DNA of 64,000 nucleotides from Sneathiella sp. HT1-7 (GTDB lineage Bacteria > Pseudomonadota > Alphaproteobacteria > Sneathiellales > Sneathiellaceae): assembly GCF_020731145.1 (NCBI RefSeq), contig NZ_JAJFZN010000002.1:124001-188000 (forward strand), in the 5' to 3' direction. This document shows positions 17,799-26,953 of the stretch, one piece after another. The position numbers and the translations under genes are program-made. Each line of letters begins with the position of its first letter. Within the stretch, counting starts at the first letter, position 1. The notes below the pieces were generated by a model, which saw only the letters and a program-made list of their open reading frames with translations, did not search any database and was not told the origin of the DNA.

Positions 17799-18629
17799 AT
17801 GTTACGATTAGATGGGAAAATAGCTTTCATAACCGGAGCTGGCTCTGTAGGCGAGGGCTGGGGAAATGGCAAGGCGACAGCAGTGCTCATGGCTCGTCAG
17901 GGGGCGCAAGTCTTTGGAGTTGATTTAGACAAAAAGGCTTTGGAGGAGACCGCGGAGCGCATGAGGGCAGAAGGCCTAGAAGATTCATGGGCATCCTTTA
18001 CTTGTGATATGACTGACAATAAGCAAGTTAAGGCTGCATTTGAGTCGTGCTTGGCACGGTTTGGTCGCCTAGATATTCTCGTCAATAATGTTGGCGGCAG
18101 TGCGCCGGGCAATCCTGTTTCAATGAGTGAAGAAGTTTGGCATCGTCAGATCGATCTCAATCTCACCTCCTGTTTTCTCGCCTGCAAGCATGCGCTACCT
18201 ACAATGGTTTCCCAGTTTGAGAATGAAGGCAAGGGCGGAGCAATTGTTAATTTGTCCAGCATTGGCTCAATGACTTATCAGGTTGGGGGGCGGGTAAGTG
18301 CGGCTTATGCAGCATCCAAGGCAGGGGTGGTCGCATTCGGCCGTTCGACCGCAATAGCTTATGTGAAGCAGGGGATACGGGTGAATACCGTCGTTCCAGG
18401 CGTCATGCATACGCCGCTCGTTGAAAACCGACTTGTCGCTCAACTCGGTGCCGGAGATGCTAAATTCCTGATTGCAGCGCGCAATGCCAGCGTTCCCATG
18501 GGTCGGATGGGGGATGCATGGGATGTCGCCAACGCCGTACTTTTCTTGGCTAGCGATGAGGCGCGCTACATTACCGCAACGGAGATCGTAGTCGATGGTG
18601 GTATGACCGCCGCAAGGCCGAGCCAATGA
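17799..18629 (+). CDS. Short-chain dehydrogenase/reductase (SDR)
   Basis: A 276-residue Rossmann enzyme with cofactor motif TGAGSVGEGWGNGKA (a slightly expanded glycine loop), NNVGG near residue 98, the catalytic serine in NLSSIGS and YAASK (catalytic Tyr and Lys) near residue 169. VDLD after the second strand suggests NAD(H) preference. It begins four bases after the monooxygenase stop, so it is certainly co-transcribed. It would oxidise an alcohol or reduce a ketone adjacent to the monooxygenase step. Confidence 0.9.
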   Translation: MLRLDGKIAFITGAGSVGEGWGNGKATAVLMARQGAQVFGVDLDKKALEETAERMRAEGLEDSWASFTCDMTDNKQVKAAFESCLARFGRLDILVNNVGGSAPGNPVSMSEEVWHRQIDLNLTSCFLACKHALPTMVSQFENEGKGGAIVNLSSIGSMTYQVGGRVSAAYAASKAGVVAFGRSTAIAYVKQGIRVNTVVPGVMHTPLVENRLVAQLGAGDAKFLIAARNASVPMGRMGDAWDVANAVLFLASDEARYITATEIVVDGGMTAARPSQ

Positions 18630-18665
18630 GCGTCAATGGTTCCGTTTACATAGGAGAAATATAAT

Positions 18666-19241
18666 ATGGCAAGAATTCAGCCATTGGCTCAAGATGAGTT
18701 AAGTGCCGAACAGCTTAACGCTTGCCGAGAAGTGCAATCGGGTCCACGCGGCAAGGTTCCCACACCGATGACCGCCTGGCTTCGGAATGCAGAGCTCGCT
18801 CGACGGGGCCAGAAGCTAGGCGAATTGCTGCGGTTCGACACTGGGCTCGACGCGGCACTCACTGAAATTGCGATACTGACCTGCGCCAGGCACTGGACGT
18901 CTCATCATGAATGGACTGCTCACAAAAAACTTGCGCTCCAAGCAGGGGTGCCAAGCGGCGTGATTGCAGACATTGCTGCAGGCCGCCAGCCCAACTTTGG
19001 CGATGAGAAGCAAGAGATGATTCACAAACTCTCTGCTACAATCTTAAAAAAGGGCAAGCTCGCCCAGCCACTTTATGACGAAGGAATGGCAATGTTCGGT
19101 GAACGCTGTCTTGTAGAGCTTACTGCCATCCTAGGCTATTACTGTCTCGTCTCCCTGACGCTAAACGTATTCGAGCTGGGCTTGCCTGAGAATGTTGCAT
19201 CTGAATTGAATGACACAGTTTCTGATCAGGAGGCACCATGA
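18666..19241 (+). CDS. Carboxymuconolactone decarboxylase (CMD) family protein
   Basis: The 191-residue protein has the AhpD/CMD fold core with EIAILTCARHWTSHHEWTAH near residues 69-88: a single cysteine followed by His, with histidines further on, rather than the CxxC of peroxidase-like AhpD. That layout is common in CMD homologues of unknown reaction. The ribosome site is gaga at about 18653. The stop TGA overlaps an ATGA, and the next gene begins a few bases later. Context suggests a decarboxylase- or hydrolase-like step on a lactone or keto acid. Confidence 0.85.
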   Translation: MARIQPLAQDELSAEQLNACREVQSGPRGKVPTPMTAWLRNAELARRGQKLGELLRFDTGLDAALTEIAILTCARHWTSHHEWTAHKKLALQAGVPSGVIADIAAGRQPNFGDEKQEMIHKLSATILKKGKLAQPLYDEGMAMFGERCLVELTAILGYYCLVSLTLNVFELGLPENVASELNDTVSDQEAP

Positions 19242-19245
19242 GGGC

Positions 19246-20277
19246 ATGGAAAAGAAGCAACTTCACAAAAAAATGCTAGGGGATATTGAACATTTGGAAA
19301 ATGACCAGCTTCTCGATCCGTCGCAGCCCATCGTTGACGCTCATCATCATTTGTATGACCGTAAAGACTTGCGCTACCTGTTACCAGAATTCCATACGGA
19401 TCTGAAGACTGGCCACAATATAATAGCTACGGTATTCGTGCAGGCGAGAAGCATGTACCGCGAGACGGGTCCTGAGCATTTGCGATCAGTGGGTGAAACA
19501 GAGTTTGCCGTAGCCATCGCCGATCAATGTGCACGCGACACAGAGATAAAGACATCTGTTTGCGATGCCATAGTCGGCTACGCTGATTTGCAGCTCGGTA
19601 AGAGGGTCGCGGAGGTTCTCGAAGCCCATATCCAATCAGGTAAAGGGCGCTTTCGAGGTATCCGACATATCGTTGCGTGGGACGCCGACAAATCGCTACT
19701 TAATCCGGCTTATCCTACTTCACGCGATATGATGGATAGTGCAGAATTTCGGGCAGGATTTACCGAACTGGCGCGTGCGGGCTTAAGTTTTGATGCTTGG
19801 CTCTTCTTCCATCAACTTGATGATTTGGTGAAACTGGCGCGTGCCTTTCCGGATACCTCTATAATAGTCAACCACTGCGGGGGCATTCTCGGCATTGGCA
19901 AATACACTAATCGTCACCCTGAGGTATTCGCCCAATGGAAGAAAGCCATCGTTGAACTCTCTGGATGCGATAATGTTTCTATGAAGATTGGTGGTTTCGG
20001 GCTGGAGCTCACTGGGTTCAGCCGTCAACAAGATGGAAATGCTAGTGCACGAGAGTTGGCGCGCGGATGGAAGCCATGGGTTGAAACCTGTATTGAAGCA
20101 TTTGGGACTTCGCGTTGCATGTTCGAAAGTAACTTTCCTGCAGATCGAGCTTGGATTAGCTATGATAAGGTCTGGAATTCCATGAAATGGCTCACAGCTG
20201 ATGCCAGCGCGGACGAAAAAAACGATCTTTTCTGGCGTAGTGCGTCGTGTCTATACGGATTGCAGGTCGCAACCTAA
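19246..20277 (+). CDS. Amidohydrolase family, lactonase-like TIM-barrel hydrolase
   Basis: A 344-residue protein of the amidohydrolase-2 group that includes 2-pyrone-4,6-dicarboxylate lactonase. The metal-site motif DAHHHLYD lies near residue 27, IIVNHCGG near 207 and a late MFESNFPADR with the aspartate near 290. It would open a lactone or related ester by hydrolysis in the cytosol. The start at 19246 is chosen because aggagg (19228-19233) precedes it; the upstream ATG at 19210 runs through that site. Fourth gene of the monooxygenase operon, and a natural partner for an oxygen-inserting enzyme that makes lactones. Confidence 0.85.
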   Translation: MEKKQLHKKMLGDIEHLENDQLLDPSQPIVDAHHHLYDRKDLRYLLPEFHTDLKTGHNIIATVFVQARSMYRETGPEHLRSVGETEFAVAIADQCARDTEIKTSVCDAIVGYADLQLGKRVAEVLEAHIQSGKGRFRGIRHIVAWDADKSLLNPAYPTSRDMMDSAEFRAGFTELARAGLSFDAWLFFHQLDDLVKLARAFPDTSIIVNHCGGILGIGKYTNRHPEVFAQWKKAIVELSGCDNVSMKIGGFGLELTGFSRQQDGNASARELARGWKPWVETCIEAFGTSRCMFESNFPADRAWISYDKVWNSMKWLTADASADEKNDLFWRSASCLYGLQVAT

Positions 20278-20304
20278 ACAGGCAATTAATGCTCCGCGAA
20301 AAAT

Positions 20305-20323
20305 TGCCGGCCGTAAACCGGCA
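20305..20323 (+). terminator. Stem-loop after the monooxygenase operon
   Basis: tgccgg (20305-20310) pairs with ccggca (20318-20323) around seven bases, 27 bases past the lactonase stop. No strong T-run follows, so it may stabilise the mRNA end or terminate weakly. Confidence 0.4.
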
Positions 20324-20427
20324 GGAATTACATAAAGTTACTGATGTCGAATTGTGTTGTAGGCTAGGTGGCGGACCGTATTATTCTGAAATTGTGTACT
20401 CGCTCCGACTACGAGTAATATGTTAAG

Positions 20428-21807
20428 ATGGAAGGAAACAAGTTGACCATTAGCTCAGAATTGGCGCGTTTTTCACATGAAACGTCATTTTCCCAAGTGC
20501 CCCCGGATGTGCTTCAGAAAACCAAACTAATGGTACTTGATACGATCGGGGTTTGCCTTTCATCGAGCCAGTTCGAATTCGGTCGGGATACGATCAAACT
20601 TGCCAAGGAGTGGGAAATACAAGGCGGAGCTTCACTGATTGGATCGTCGCTTAAGGTTGCGCCGCACCACGCTGCGCTTGTCAACGGTATTCTCGGCCAT
20701 GGACAAGACTATGACGACACGCACACGGAGTCCGTAGTTCATCCATCCAGTGCGCTTGTACCTGCCATGCTCGCGTGCGCAGAGCGTGATCAGATTGACG
20801 GCCAACGTGCACTGCTGGCATTAGTGATCGCTGTTGAAGTATCGATCCGTCTTGCAATGCCAGCGCTAAACAGATTTCATCTCAGAGGCTTCCACACAAC
20901 TTCCGTCGCCTGTACGTTCGGCTCAGCCATCCTGTCGTCGCACACTAGGAACGCCAGTCTTGAGGCTTATGAAGAAGCGTTCGGCATATGCGGCAGTTTT
21001 GCCTCCGGTCTCCTTGAATGCGTTCCGGCACGGAGTTCTGCCAAGCGCCTACACGCCGGCTGGGCTGGCGTATGTGGCATAATGGCGAGCGATTTTGCTA
21101 AAATAGGGTTTACGGGTCCGACCAGCGTTATCGAGGGACACCTCGGTCTTTATAATTCAATTCTCAGGGGCGAGCAGTACGATCTGGCGAGTATCCTTGA
21201 TGGTATTGGCCAACACTGGGAACTCTTAGATACGCGAGCAAAGCTTTACCCCTGCTGTCACTATCTGCAATCATTTATAGAGTGTGCCGCGGCTTTACGG
21301 CGCTCCGAAGACTTCAGCGTGGACAATATTGTTTCAATTGATTGCCAGGTGACGGAGGGCTCGGTGAATATGATCTGTAAGCCATGGGATCTTAAGACCG
21401 CACCTATCACTGGCTATGACGCGCGTTTCAGCCTGCCCTATGCCGTTTGCATTATGCTTTACAAAGGCAAGGCTGGCGCTGCGGAGTTTGATGCCAACGA
21501 GTGGACACATGAACCCATACGCGATCTCATGTCTAAAGTTTCGTATAAGGTGAATCCAGATTATTCGGTGAAAGACATGCCGGGTTCTGTGAAAATCACT
21601 ATGTCGGATGGTCGTGTTTTGGCACATGAGCTCCCAAAAGTTCGCGGTGACCGCGACCAGCCATTTTCAGAAGATGAGATTATAGAGAAATTCCTCGGTT
21701 GCACTGAACATTTGGGTGAAAGCCAAGCCATGCGCTTAGTCGATGCAGTGCTGTCGATGGAAAAACTGGAGGATGTGGGTGTCCTTGTAAACGCCGGGGT
21801 TTCCTAA
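20428..21807 (+). CDS. MmgE/PrpD family protein
   Basis: A 459-residue protein of the 2-methylcitrate dehydratase/cis-aconitate decarboxylase/iminodisuccinate epimerase superfamily. HGQDYDDTHTESVVHPSSA near residue 91 contains the conserved DDxH active-site region, KLYPCCHYLQSFIE near 273 the second conserved histidine region, and SLPYAVCIML near 334. Members dehydrate, epimerise or decarboxylate tricarboxylates and their analogues. The ATG at 20428 has only a weak purine run before it. It stands 150 bases after the lactonase gene on the same strand and may have its own promoter. Real reaction unknown. Confidence 0.85.
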   Translation: MEGNKLTISSELARFSHETSFSQVPPDVLQKTKLMVLDTIGVCLSSSQFEFGRDTIKLAKEWEIQGGASLIGSSLKVAPHHAALVNGILGHGQDYDDTHTESVVHPSSALVPAMLACAERDQIDGQRALLALVIAVEVSIRLAMPALNRFHLRGFHTTSVACTFGSAILSSHTRNASLEAYEEAFGICGSFASGLLECVPARSSAKRLHAGWAGVCGIMASDFAKIGFTGPTSVIEGHLGLYNSILRGEQYDLASILDGIGQHWELLDTRAKLYPCCHYLQSFIECAAALRRSEDFSVDNIVSIDCQVTEGSVNMICKPWDLKTAPITGYDARFSLPYAVCIMLYKGKAGAAEFDANEWTHEPIRDLMSKVSYKVNPDYSVKDMPGSVKITMSDGRVLAHELPKVRGDRDQPFSEDEIIEKFLGCTEHLGESQAMRLVDAVLSMEKLEDVGVLVNAGVS

Positions 21808-22292
21808 AACGCAATCCCTTTCAATACCGAGCTTTGAAGCAATGCCGATGTTGAGAAATCAACTAGTACTCGCTAACTGACGAATAAAGTTCATATTTGG
21901 CCCTGCGTATCATGCCGTTGCCATTAGACGCGATGACATTTGCTTGAATTTGAACTCCCCTGACTTCGCGGCTTCAAGCCAGGGCTGCTTACTCCAAACC
22001 ATATAGTAAAGGGTCATCACCACTGCTCTTCATAAGAGGGGTAGCTAAGCGCGCGCTGATGCAGAAGGCTTCAATACTTATTGTGTCCCCTGAAAAGACG
22101 CCGTCACTCAAAAATGGACCAAAGCTCGATTAAATCTCGGGGCACTTCTAGTTGGAAATCAACACGCAGGCCGCCGTGAAACTACATAGTAATTGATGAC
22201 CGAAAATGTACTTATGCGCCGCACGCAAAAGTTCTTGCCATTTGACATGCCTGCAGTAGCGAGCCGTCCGTGCTAATCTGAAGGAGTGCGTA
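21808..22292. other. 485-base gap with no supported gene
   Basis: No frame on either strand is long or protein-like. I see no tRNA, clear hairpin terminator or insertion-sequence end. It may hold the promoter for the gene at 22293. Confidence 0.5.
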
Positions 22293-23096
22293 TTGGGTCG
22301 TGTTTCTAAAAACAATCAACCAATTTCATTCGTACCCAAACCAGAGAAAAGCGAGAACGCGATGCCTAAAGGTGAGACGTTAGATCTCAATAATGCTATT
22401 GGAGATCCCAATATAGTCAAAAAACTAAGGGAAAAAGCTCCCTCCAATCATGGAGCCGCTGAAGATTTTTGGCAAAGCGCAATGGACGCTCCGTTACTTT
22501 CGCACCGGTTGAAGGAGCTTGTGCTGCTCGGCGTTCATGCCTCCGCATCGTCAGTCAACGAAACAGCCATTAAGCGCCATATTCGTCGCGCCTGTTCAGC
22601 TGGTGCAAGCGAAGAAGATGTGATCGATGTGTTGATCTCTATCGTTGGGCAGGCCAATCATGCGCTCTATTTTTCGGGATCTATATTGGTCGACGAACTT
22701 CAAGCATATTCTGCGTCCGATGACGTTCTTCCCGATATGCGGGAAGATATGGCGGCGATTAAAAAGGATTTTGTAGAGAAGCGAGGATTCTGGCATTCGG
22801 ATAGGGAAACCCTTGCCCGTTTAATGCCGGATTACTTTATGGCTCAGTCGACGCTTTCGGTTGCGCCATGGCAATCGGGAAGCTTAACGCCGCGTGAACG
22901 GGAACTAATCTTTATCGCCATAGATTCTTCAGCCTCCCACAACTACGAAGCTGGATTAAGGCTTCATATTCGAAACGCACTCAAAGCAGGAGCACATCGC
23001 GACGAGATCATCGAAGTCATGCATCTCGTCGCTCTAATGGGGCTCGAGGGTTATTTAATTGGAGGCACTGAGTTGCTCGGTAAGGGCGACGACTGA
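22293..23096 (+). CDS. Two-domain carboxymuconolactone decarboxylase family protein without the usual cysteines
   Basis: A 267-residue protein with two CMD/AhpD-like repeats: LKELVLLGVHASASSVNETAIKRH region (residues 71-94) and RELIFIAIDSSASHNYEAG region (206-224). Each keeps the helix pattern and the downstream histidine (RHIRRACSAGA, LHIRNALKAGA) but has serine or alanine where active homologues have cysteine. The start is TTG at 22293 behind a good aaggag (22281-22286); an ATG at 22362 is the alternative. Related to the CMD protein at 18666 only at family level. Probably a decarboxylase- or lyase-like accessory enzyme of the same pathway. Confidence 0.75.
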   Translation: MGRVSKNNQPISFVPKPEKSENAMPKGETLDLNNAIGDPNIVKKLREKAPSNHGAAEDFWQSAMDAPLLSHRLKELVLLGVHASASSVNETAIKRHIRRACSAGASEEDVIDVLISIVGQANHALYFSGSILVDELQAYSASDDVLPDMREDMAAIKKDFVEKRGFWHSDRETLARLMPDYFMAQSTLSVAPWQSGSLTPRERELIFIAIDSSASHNYEAGLRLHIRNALKAGAHRDEIIEVMHLVALMGLEGYLIGGTELLGKGDD

Positions 23097-23136
23097 GTGT
23101 CTTCTATTTGATATTTTGGACAAAGAGAGGGGCGAA

Positions 23137-23904
23137 ATGGGAAACGGACTAGCAGTTGTTTTTGGGGGTGCAAATGGCATCGGAGCCGCGGCCGGCCGAT
23201 TGATGGCAAAGCGCGGGTGGGATGTCGCTATTGTCGACATTGTGGAGGATCGCACGAAGGTCGTAGCAGAGGAAGTCGGAGGCAAGGGATATGTCTGTGA
23301 TATCGGTGATCTCCAGGCTATAGAGGCTACAGCAGAGGCAATCACGCGTGCACAAGGGCTTGCTTCTGTACTTGTCAATTGTGCAGCCATTTTGCAGGAA
23401 CAGAAAACGCTCGACGACTTTCCGCAAGAACTCTTCCAGAGGATATTACAAGTCAACATTCAGGGTACTTTTAACACTTGCCGCGTATTTGGGAGTGCCA
23501 TGGCGCAGCAAGGTAAAGGCAGCATCGTCAACATCGCGTCGATCACAGCTCATGTTTCGTCGCCTTTATTCGCTTATGGCCCGAGCAAGGCTGCGCTTGT
23601 TAACCTATCGAAATCTTTTGCAGCGCAATGGGGTCGGTCAGGGGTGAGGGTTAATACGATCTCTCCTGGCATGGTGCTGGTGGACCGAGTCAAAGCGCGC
23701 CCGCCGGGACGCTATGCGACCAATCCAGACGATTTCATGGCACTTGGGCGACGGATTGAGCCAGAGGAAATTGCCGAAAGCATCGAGTTTCTGGCGTCTG
23801 ATCGTGCGTCGGCAATTACCGGGATTGATCTTGTGGTCGATGCAGGGTTTTTTGTGTCAAACCCTTGGGGAATGTATGGCGGGATTCCGAAATCGCAATC
23901 ATAA
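23137..23904 (+). CDS. Short-chain dehydrogenase/reductase (SDR)
   Basis: A 255-residue SDR with cofactor loop GGANGIGAAAG (the usual Thr is replaced, VFGG), VDIV suggesting NAD(H), NCAAI near residue 82, serine in NIASITAH, and YGPSK near 150. The start at 23137 follows gagagggg and places the Rossmann strand at residue 4; an earlier in-frame ATG at 23059 would lie inside the upstream gene. It is 40 bases after the CMD gene and co-directional. Confidence 0.88.
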   Translation: MGNGLAVVFGGANGIGAAAGRLMAKRGWDVAIVDIVEDRTKVVAEEVGGKGYVCDIGDLQAIEATAEAITRAQGLASVLVNCAAILQEQKTLDDFPQELFQRILQVNIQGTFNTCRVFGSAMAQQGKGSIVNIASITAHVSSPLFAYGPSKAALVNLSKSFAAQWGRSGVRVNTISPGMVLVDRVKARPPGRYATNPDDFMALGRRIEPEEIAESIEFLASDRASAITGIDLVVDAGFFVSNPWGMYGGIPKSQS

Positions 23905-24044
23905 GTCGAAAGTTGCGGACCGGAGACATTTTGATCTAACGAGGTGCCAATCACTCTTAGAACATCCGTTCCTTAGAACCTTACCAGATGGCCTTTCTGC
24001 TAATCGAGAGCACGAATGCCATATTTAAACAGGAGTATTAAAAA

Positions 24045-24869
24045 ATGCCAGATAACGTACTAAAAAAGCCTATGTACCGAATGCCCGTTTCCTTTGGACC
24101 AACGCCCGGACCAAGACAAGGACCGGATGGGAAGCCCTTTGCCAATCTTTCGGAGTCAAGGAGGCGCACAATCGAGGTAACTTTTCGTTCAGATGCGAAG
24201 CAGTTAGAATCATTGTTACCGCCTGGGTTCGTTCTAGACGGAGAGTCATTGGTAACACTCGAATACCAATACCTAACCAATCTTGCCTGGCTAGCAGGGA
24301 GGGGGTATAATATCTTGTCAGTCAAGATCCCAACGGTGTTTCAAGGAAAGACTAAGAAAGTACGCGGCCCCTTTTTGGCCGTCCTTTGGGAAAACTCTCC
24401 AGACGCAATCCTCTCGGGAAGAGAAGAACTGGGCTTTAGCAAGCTTTATTGCGAACTACCACCCGTACGAAGATTTGAGGGACAAGAACATTACGTTGCG
24501 TCTTGGGAGGGGCACGAGTTTTTCCACATGAACGTCAAGCCAATTGAAGAGATGGACACCTCTACGCTCAGCGCTCCGAAAGCGGATGGTGTTTTGCATT
24601 ACAAGTACATGCCTCGCACCGGCGAATGGGGAACAGAAGAGATTGCATATGCCGCAATTACTCCCGTCACAACCGGCCACGTACAGGTAAAGAAGAAATG
24701 GCGGTGTGATGGAGCCGCATCATTTAGTAAAGCGAGCTGGGAACAGCTTCCGACATTACATCACATCGTTAACAAACTTGCTGACTTAAAGAATTTTGGC
24801 GTTGTTTCATCAACGATTACAGAAACTGCCGGGACTACAGATCTCTCTGAACAAAAGATCGTTGACTAG
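24045..24869 (+). CDS. Acetoacetate decarboxylase (ADC) family protein
   Basis: A 274-residue protein. The segment SGREELGFSKLY near residues 125-136 carries the Schiff-base lysine position of acetoacetate decarboxylase in its conserved G(F/Y)xK setting; VTFRSDAKQLESLLPPGF near 46 is the typical N-terminal part. Family members decarboxylate beta-keto acids or perform aldol and cyclase reactions with the same lysine. A good aggag precedes the ATG by 12 bases. In a cluster with SDRs and a thioesterase, removing CO2 from a beta-keto acid would be sensible, but that is inference. Confidence 0.85.
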   Translation: MPDNVLKKPMYRMPVSFGPTPGPRQGPDGKPFANLSESRRRTIEVTFRSDAKQLESLLPPGFVLDGESLVTLEYQYLTNLAWLAGRGYNILSVKIPTVFQGKTKKVRGPFLAVLWENSPDAILSGREELGFSKLYCELPPVRRFEGQEHYVASWEGHEFFHMNVKPIEEMDTSTLSAPKADGVLHYKYMPRTGEWGTEEIAYAAITPVTTGHVQVKKKWRCDGAASFSKASWEQLPTLHHIVNKLADLKNFGVVSSTITETAGTTDLSEQKIVD

Positions 24870-24899
24870 CAACTGTCTTCATCAGCGGGCAGGTGATGC

Positions 24900-25190
24900 T
24901 CACATTCGTCTTGATGTACAAAGCGGGTTTACAATCGTCGCAAGTTTTTGGGTCGCGGCGACAACGATGGCTTTGTATGCCTTGCCAGCGTAAGGTAAAC
25001 GGTCAGTGACGTATTTGAAACATCACCTGCCATATCGCAGCCTTTCGATCAGAGGAAATGGGTATATTGATAACCTTGATTAAACGGCCGCGGGTATACA
25101 GGCAAGATGCTGGCTGTTCCTGTATAAACAAGAGGACAGGGCCCATGGTCCTGAGCTTGTGTCGCTGGTTGAGCTAAACGCCCCTACATC
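24900..25190 (-). pseudogene. IS110-family transposase remnant
   Basis: On the minus strand the segment from 25019 to the TGA at 24900-24902 reads TDRLPYAGKAYKAIVVAATQ and KLATIVN, which resembles the C-terminal end of IS110-type transposases (YDRL, AGKPxK, MRKLLxxLN). Further upstream, in another frame, YTRGRLIKV and GAFSSTSDTSSGP resemble the preceding GGR region. Several stops and frame changes break it. No ends of the element could be found. It marks past transposition inside the catabolic cluster. Confidence 0.5.
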
Positions 25191-25301
25191 TCGAAACGCT
25201 TAGATAGGCAAACATAGCTGCATCATAGGGGATAGAAAACCAATAACGTGCCGAAACTTTGCTGTTTTAGCTTTTTGTCTGTTTTCACAGTGGTTCGTCA
25301 A

Positions 25302-26228
25302 TTAGGAACTACGATCTATTACTTTAAGCTTGTTATGGCTGAATAAGGATACTAGGAAATCAACAAAAGCTCGAGTCTTCGGGGGTACCAGCTGTCCGTG
25401 GGGAAAGACAGCATACAGAGCAGTATCTTGCTCGGTAGGTTTAACCTCGAAATCCTGCAATACAACACGCAGATCTCCTTGCTCGATCGCTCGTTTAACC
25501 ACCCACTCTGGCACCACTGCGATCCCAACGCCGTGTAGCGCAGCTTTCATCAGTGCGGTGCTGTGATCGGTCTTCAGATTACCGGAAACGTCGACTTTGA
25601 TAACCTCAGAACCTTTAATAAATCGCCATGTACTTTCATAATTGGTCGCCGAGTAGACCAGACAGTTGTGCGATTTGAGGTCAGTAGGGTGTACTGGCTC
25701 TCCGTGTTCCCGAAAATAGTCAGGGCTGCTACATACGACTCGATTGCTAGAGCTCAGTTGGCGCGCAATAATATTTGAGTCTTCCAGTTTACCTAACCAA
25801 ACAGCTACATCTATTTGGTTCTTAACAAGGTCGATCTGTTCGTCATTTAGTTCAATATCGATCCTCAGGTCGGGGTTGCCATCTAAGAATTTGGAAATCT
25901 GTGGAATAATCACTTCTGTAGCTATCGAAGTGCGAAGCTGGACTTTCAAAACCCCTTTAATTTCACTTTGATATGCTGATGCGTAACTATTTATATTGTC
26001 TAGTTTGCGCACTATTTCGACCATACGATTATGGTACATTTGTCCAACTTCAGTCATGCTTTGAGCGCGTGTCGTTCGATTTAGCAACCGCACCCCGAGA
26101 TTTTTCTCCAGGGCGTCTATGTGTCTTGCAATCGAGCTCGCAGTCGTGTTCTGCTGTCTGGCAACAGATGAGAAGCTGCCAGACTCCACAACCCTAAGAA
26201 ACGTACGAATACTGGTTAATTCATCCAA
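25302..26228 (-). CDS. LysR-type transcriptional regulator
   Basis: A 308-residue protein with the N-terminal winged helix-turn-helix (residues 3-62; SFSSVARQQNTTASSIARHI and RLLNRTTR) and a substrate-binding domain from about 90. The sequence style (VNRTTRAQSMTEVG-like) belongs to the AaeR/DsdC-like subgroup of LTTRs common in aromatic and acid catabolism. It is transcribed away from the ADC gene's direction and towards it in convergent layout. A likely controller of the TRAP or SDR genes, though no binding site is proven. A TTATG-rich stretch upstream could be its own promoter. Confidence 0.9.
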   Translation of the reverse strand: MDELTSIRTFLRVVESGSFSSVARQQNTTASSIARHIDALEKNLGVRLLNRTTRAQSMTEVGQMYHNRMVEIVRKLDNINSYASAYQSEIKGVLKVQLRTSIATEVIIPQISKFLDGNPDLRIDIELNDEQIDLVKNQIDVAVWLGKLEDSNIIARQLSSSNRVVCSSPDYFREHGEPVHPTDLKSHNCLVYSATNYESTWRFIKGSEVIKVDVSGNLKTDHSTALMKAALHGVGIAVVPEWVVKRAIEQGDLRVVLQDFEVKPTEQDTALYAVFPHGQLVPPKTRAFVDFLVSLFSHNKLKVIDRSS

Positions 26229-26953
26229 TGTTGTCTTCCTTGTTGTCTGAACTTCTGGACTTTCAAGGGTTTAAAATGTCGCATTTACTGATCTTTCTGT
26301 TCAGCTCACAGTATGGATGAGTTTTAAAAAATTGAACAACCCATCGTCTCTGAGCGGACCTAAAGGTAACGTATTGCCAACATGCGTTCCATCAGAATTC
26401 ATCTTTGGCAAATTCTTTTAATTCAGAATATTCATGAGGTTAATTGGATTGACCGGTAATCTTAAATCAAGCTTTTAAACTATCGTATGAATTGGGTGAA
26501 TGAAAGGATATGTTTCCCATAGCGGTTGAACGGGGTCACCTCGTGATTACTCTTGGTTGCTGGTGGGCGCTCGCATTTTTGAATTAGGGTTTGTTGCTCA
26601 TTGTTTTGACCGAGGTGATGGCATGCGTTATTAATCTCGAAAGCGCTGACGTAGTGGTCAATCGATGAACGCGCCACTAAAGGTCTGCATCACGATGCCG
26701 AGCATAGAAAATGCGTAATTGGCAAGCCTAATGAAGCTTGGATAAGAGTAATTATCTCAGTTGAACCGCCCGATCTAGCCATCAGCTGCAACGTTTAATC
26801 GAGCAGTATTTTCCAACCGAAATGGCCGACATCTCAGCTAGGCGATGTGATGCGAGAATTTGGCGCATCGTGAGCTTTGCCTAGAAACGCCGGCCAGAAG
26901 AACCAATTTCGCACGCACCGTCAGGCGACACTTTGGTTTTGGCAATATCTACA
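26229..26953. other. 725-base gap with no supported gene
   Basis: The gap lies between the LysR gene and the TRAP large permease, both on the minus strand. A short minus-strand frame at 26480-26677 has an uneven protein-like look but no family motif. Fragments such as ANYAFSMLGIVMQTFSGAFID around 26640-26720 hint at an old coding remnant. I cannot name it. Confidence 0.4.

Noticed and set aside
26480-26677. Minus-strand frame of 65 codons in the LysR-dctM gap
   Set aside because: Looks partly protein-like but matches nothing I know and is too short to call.
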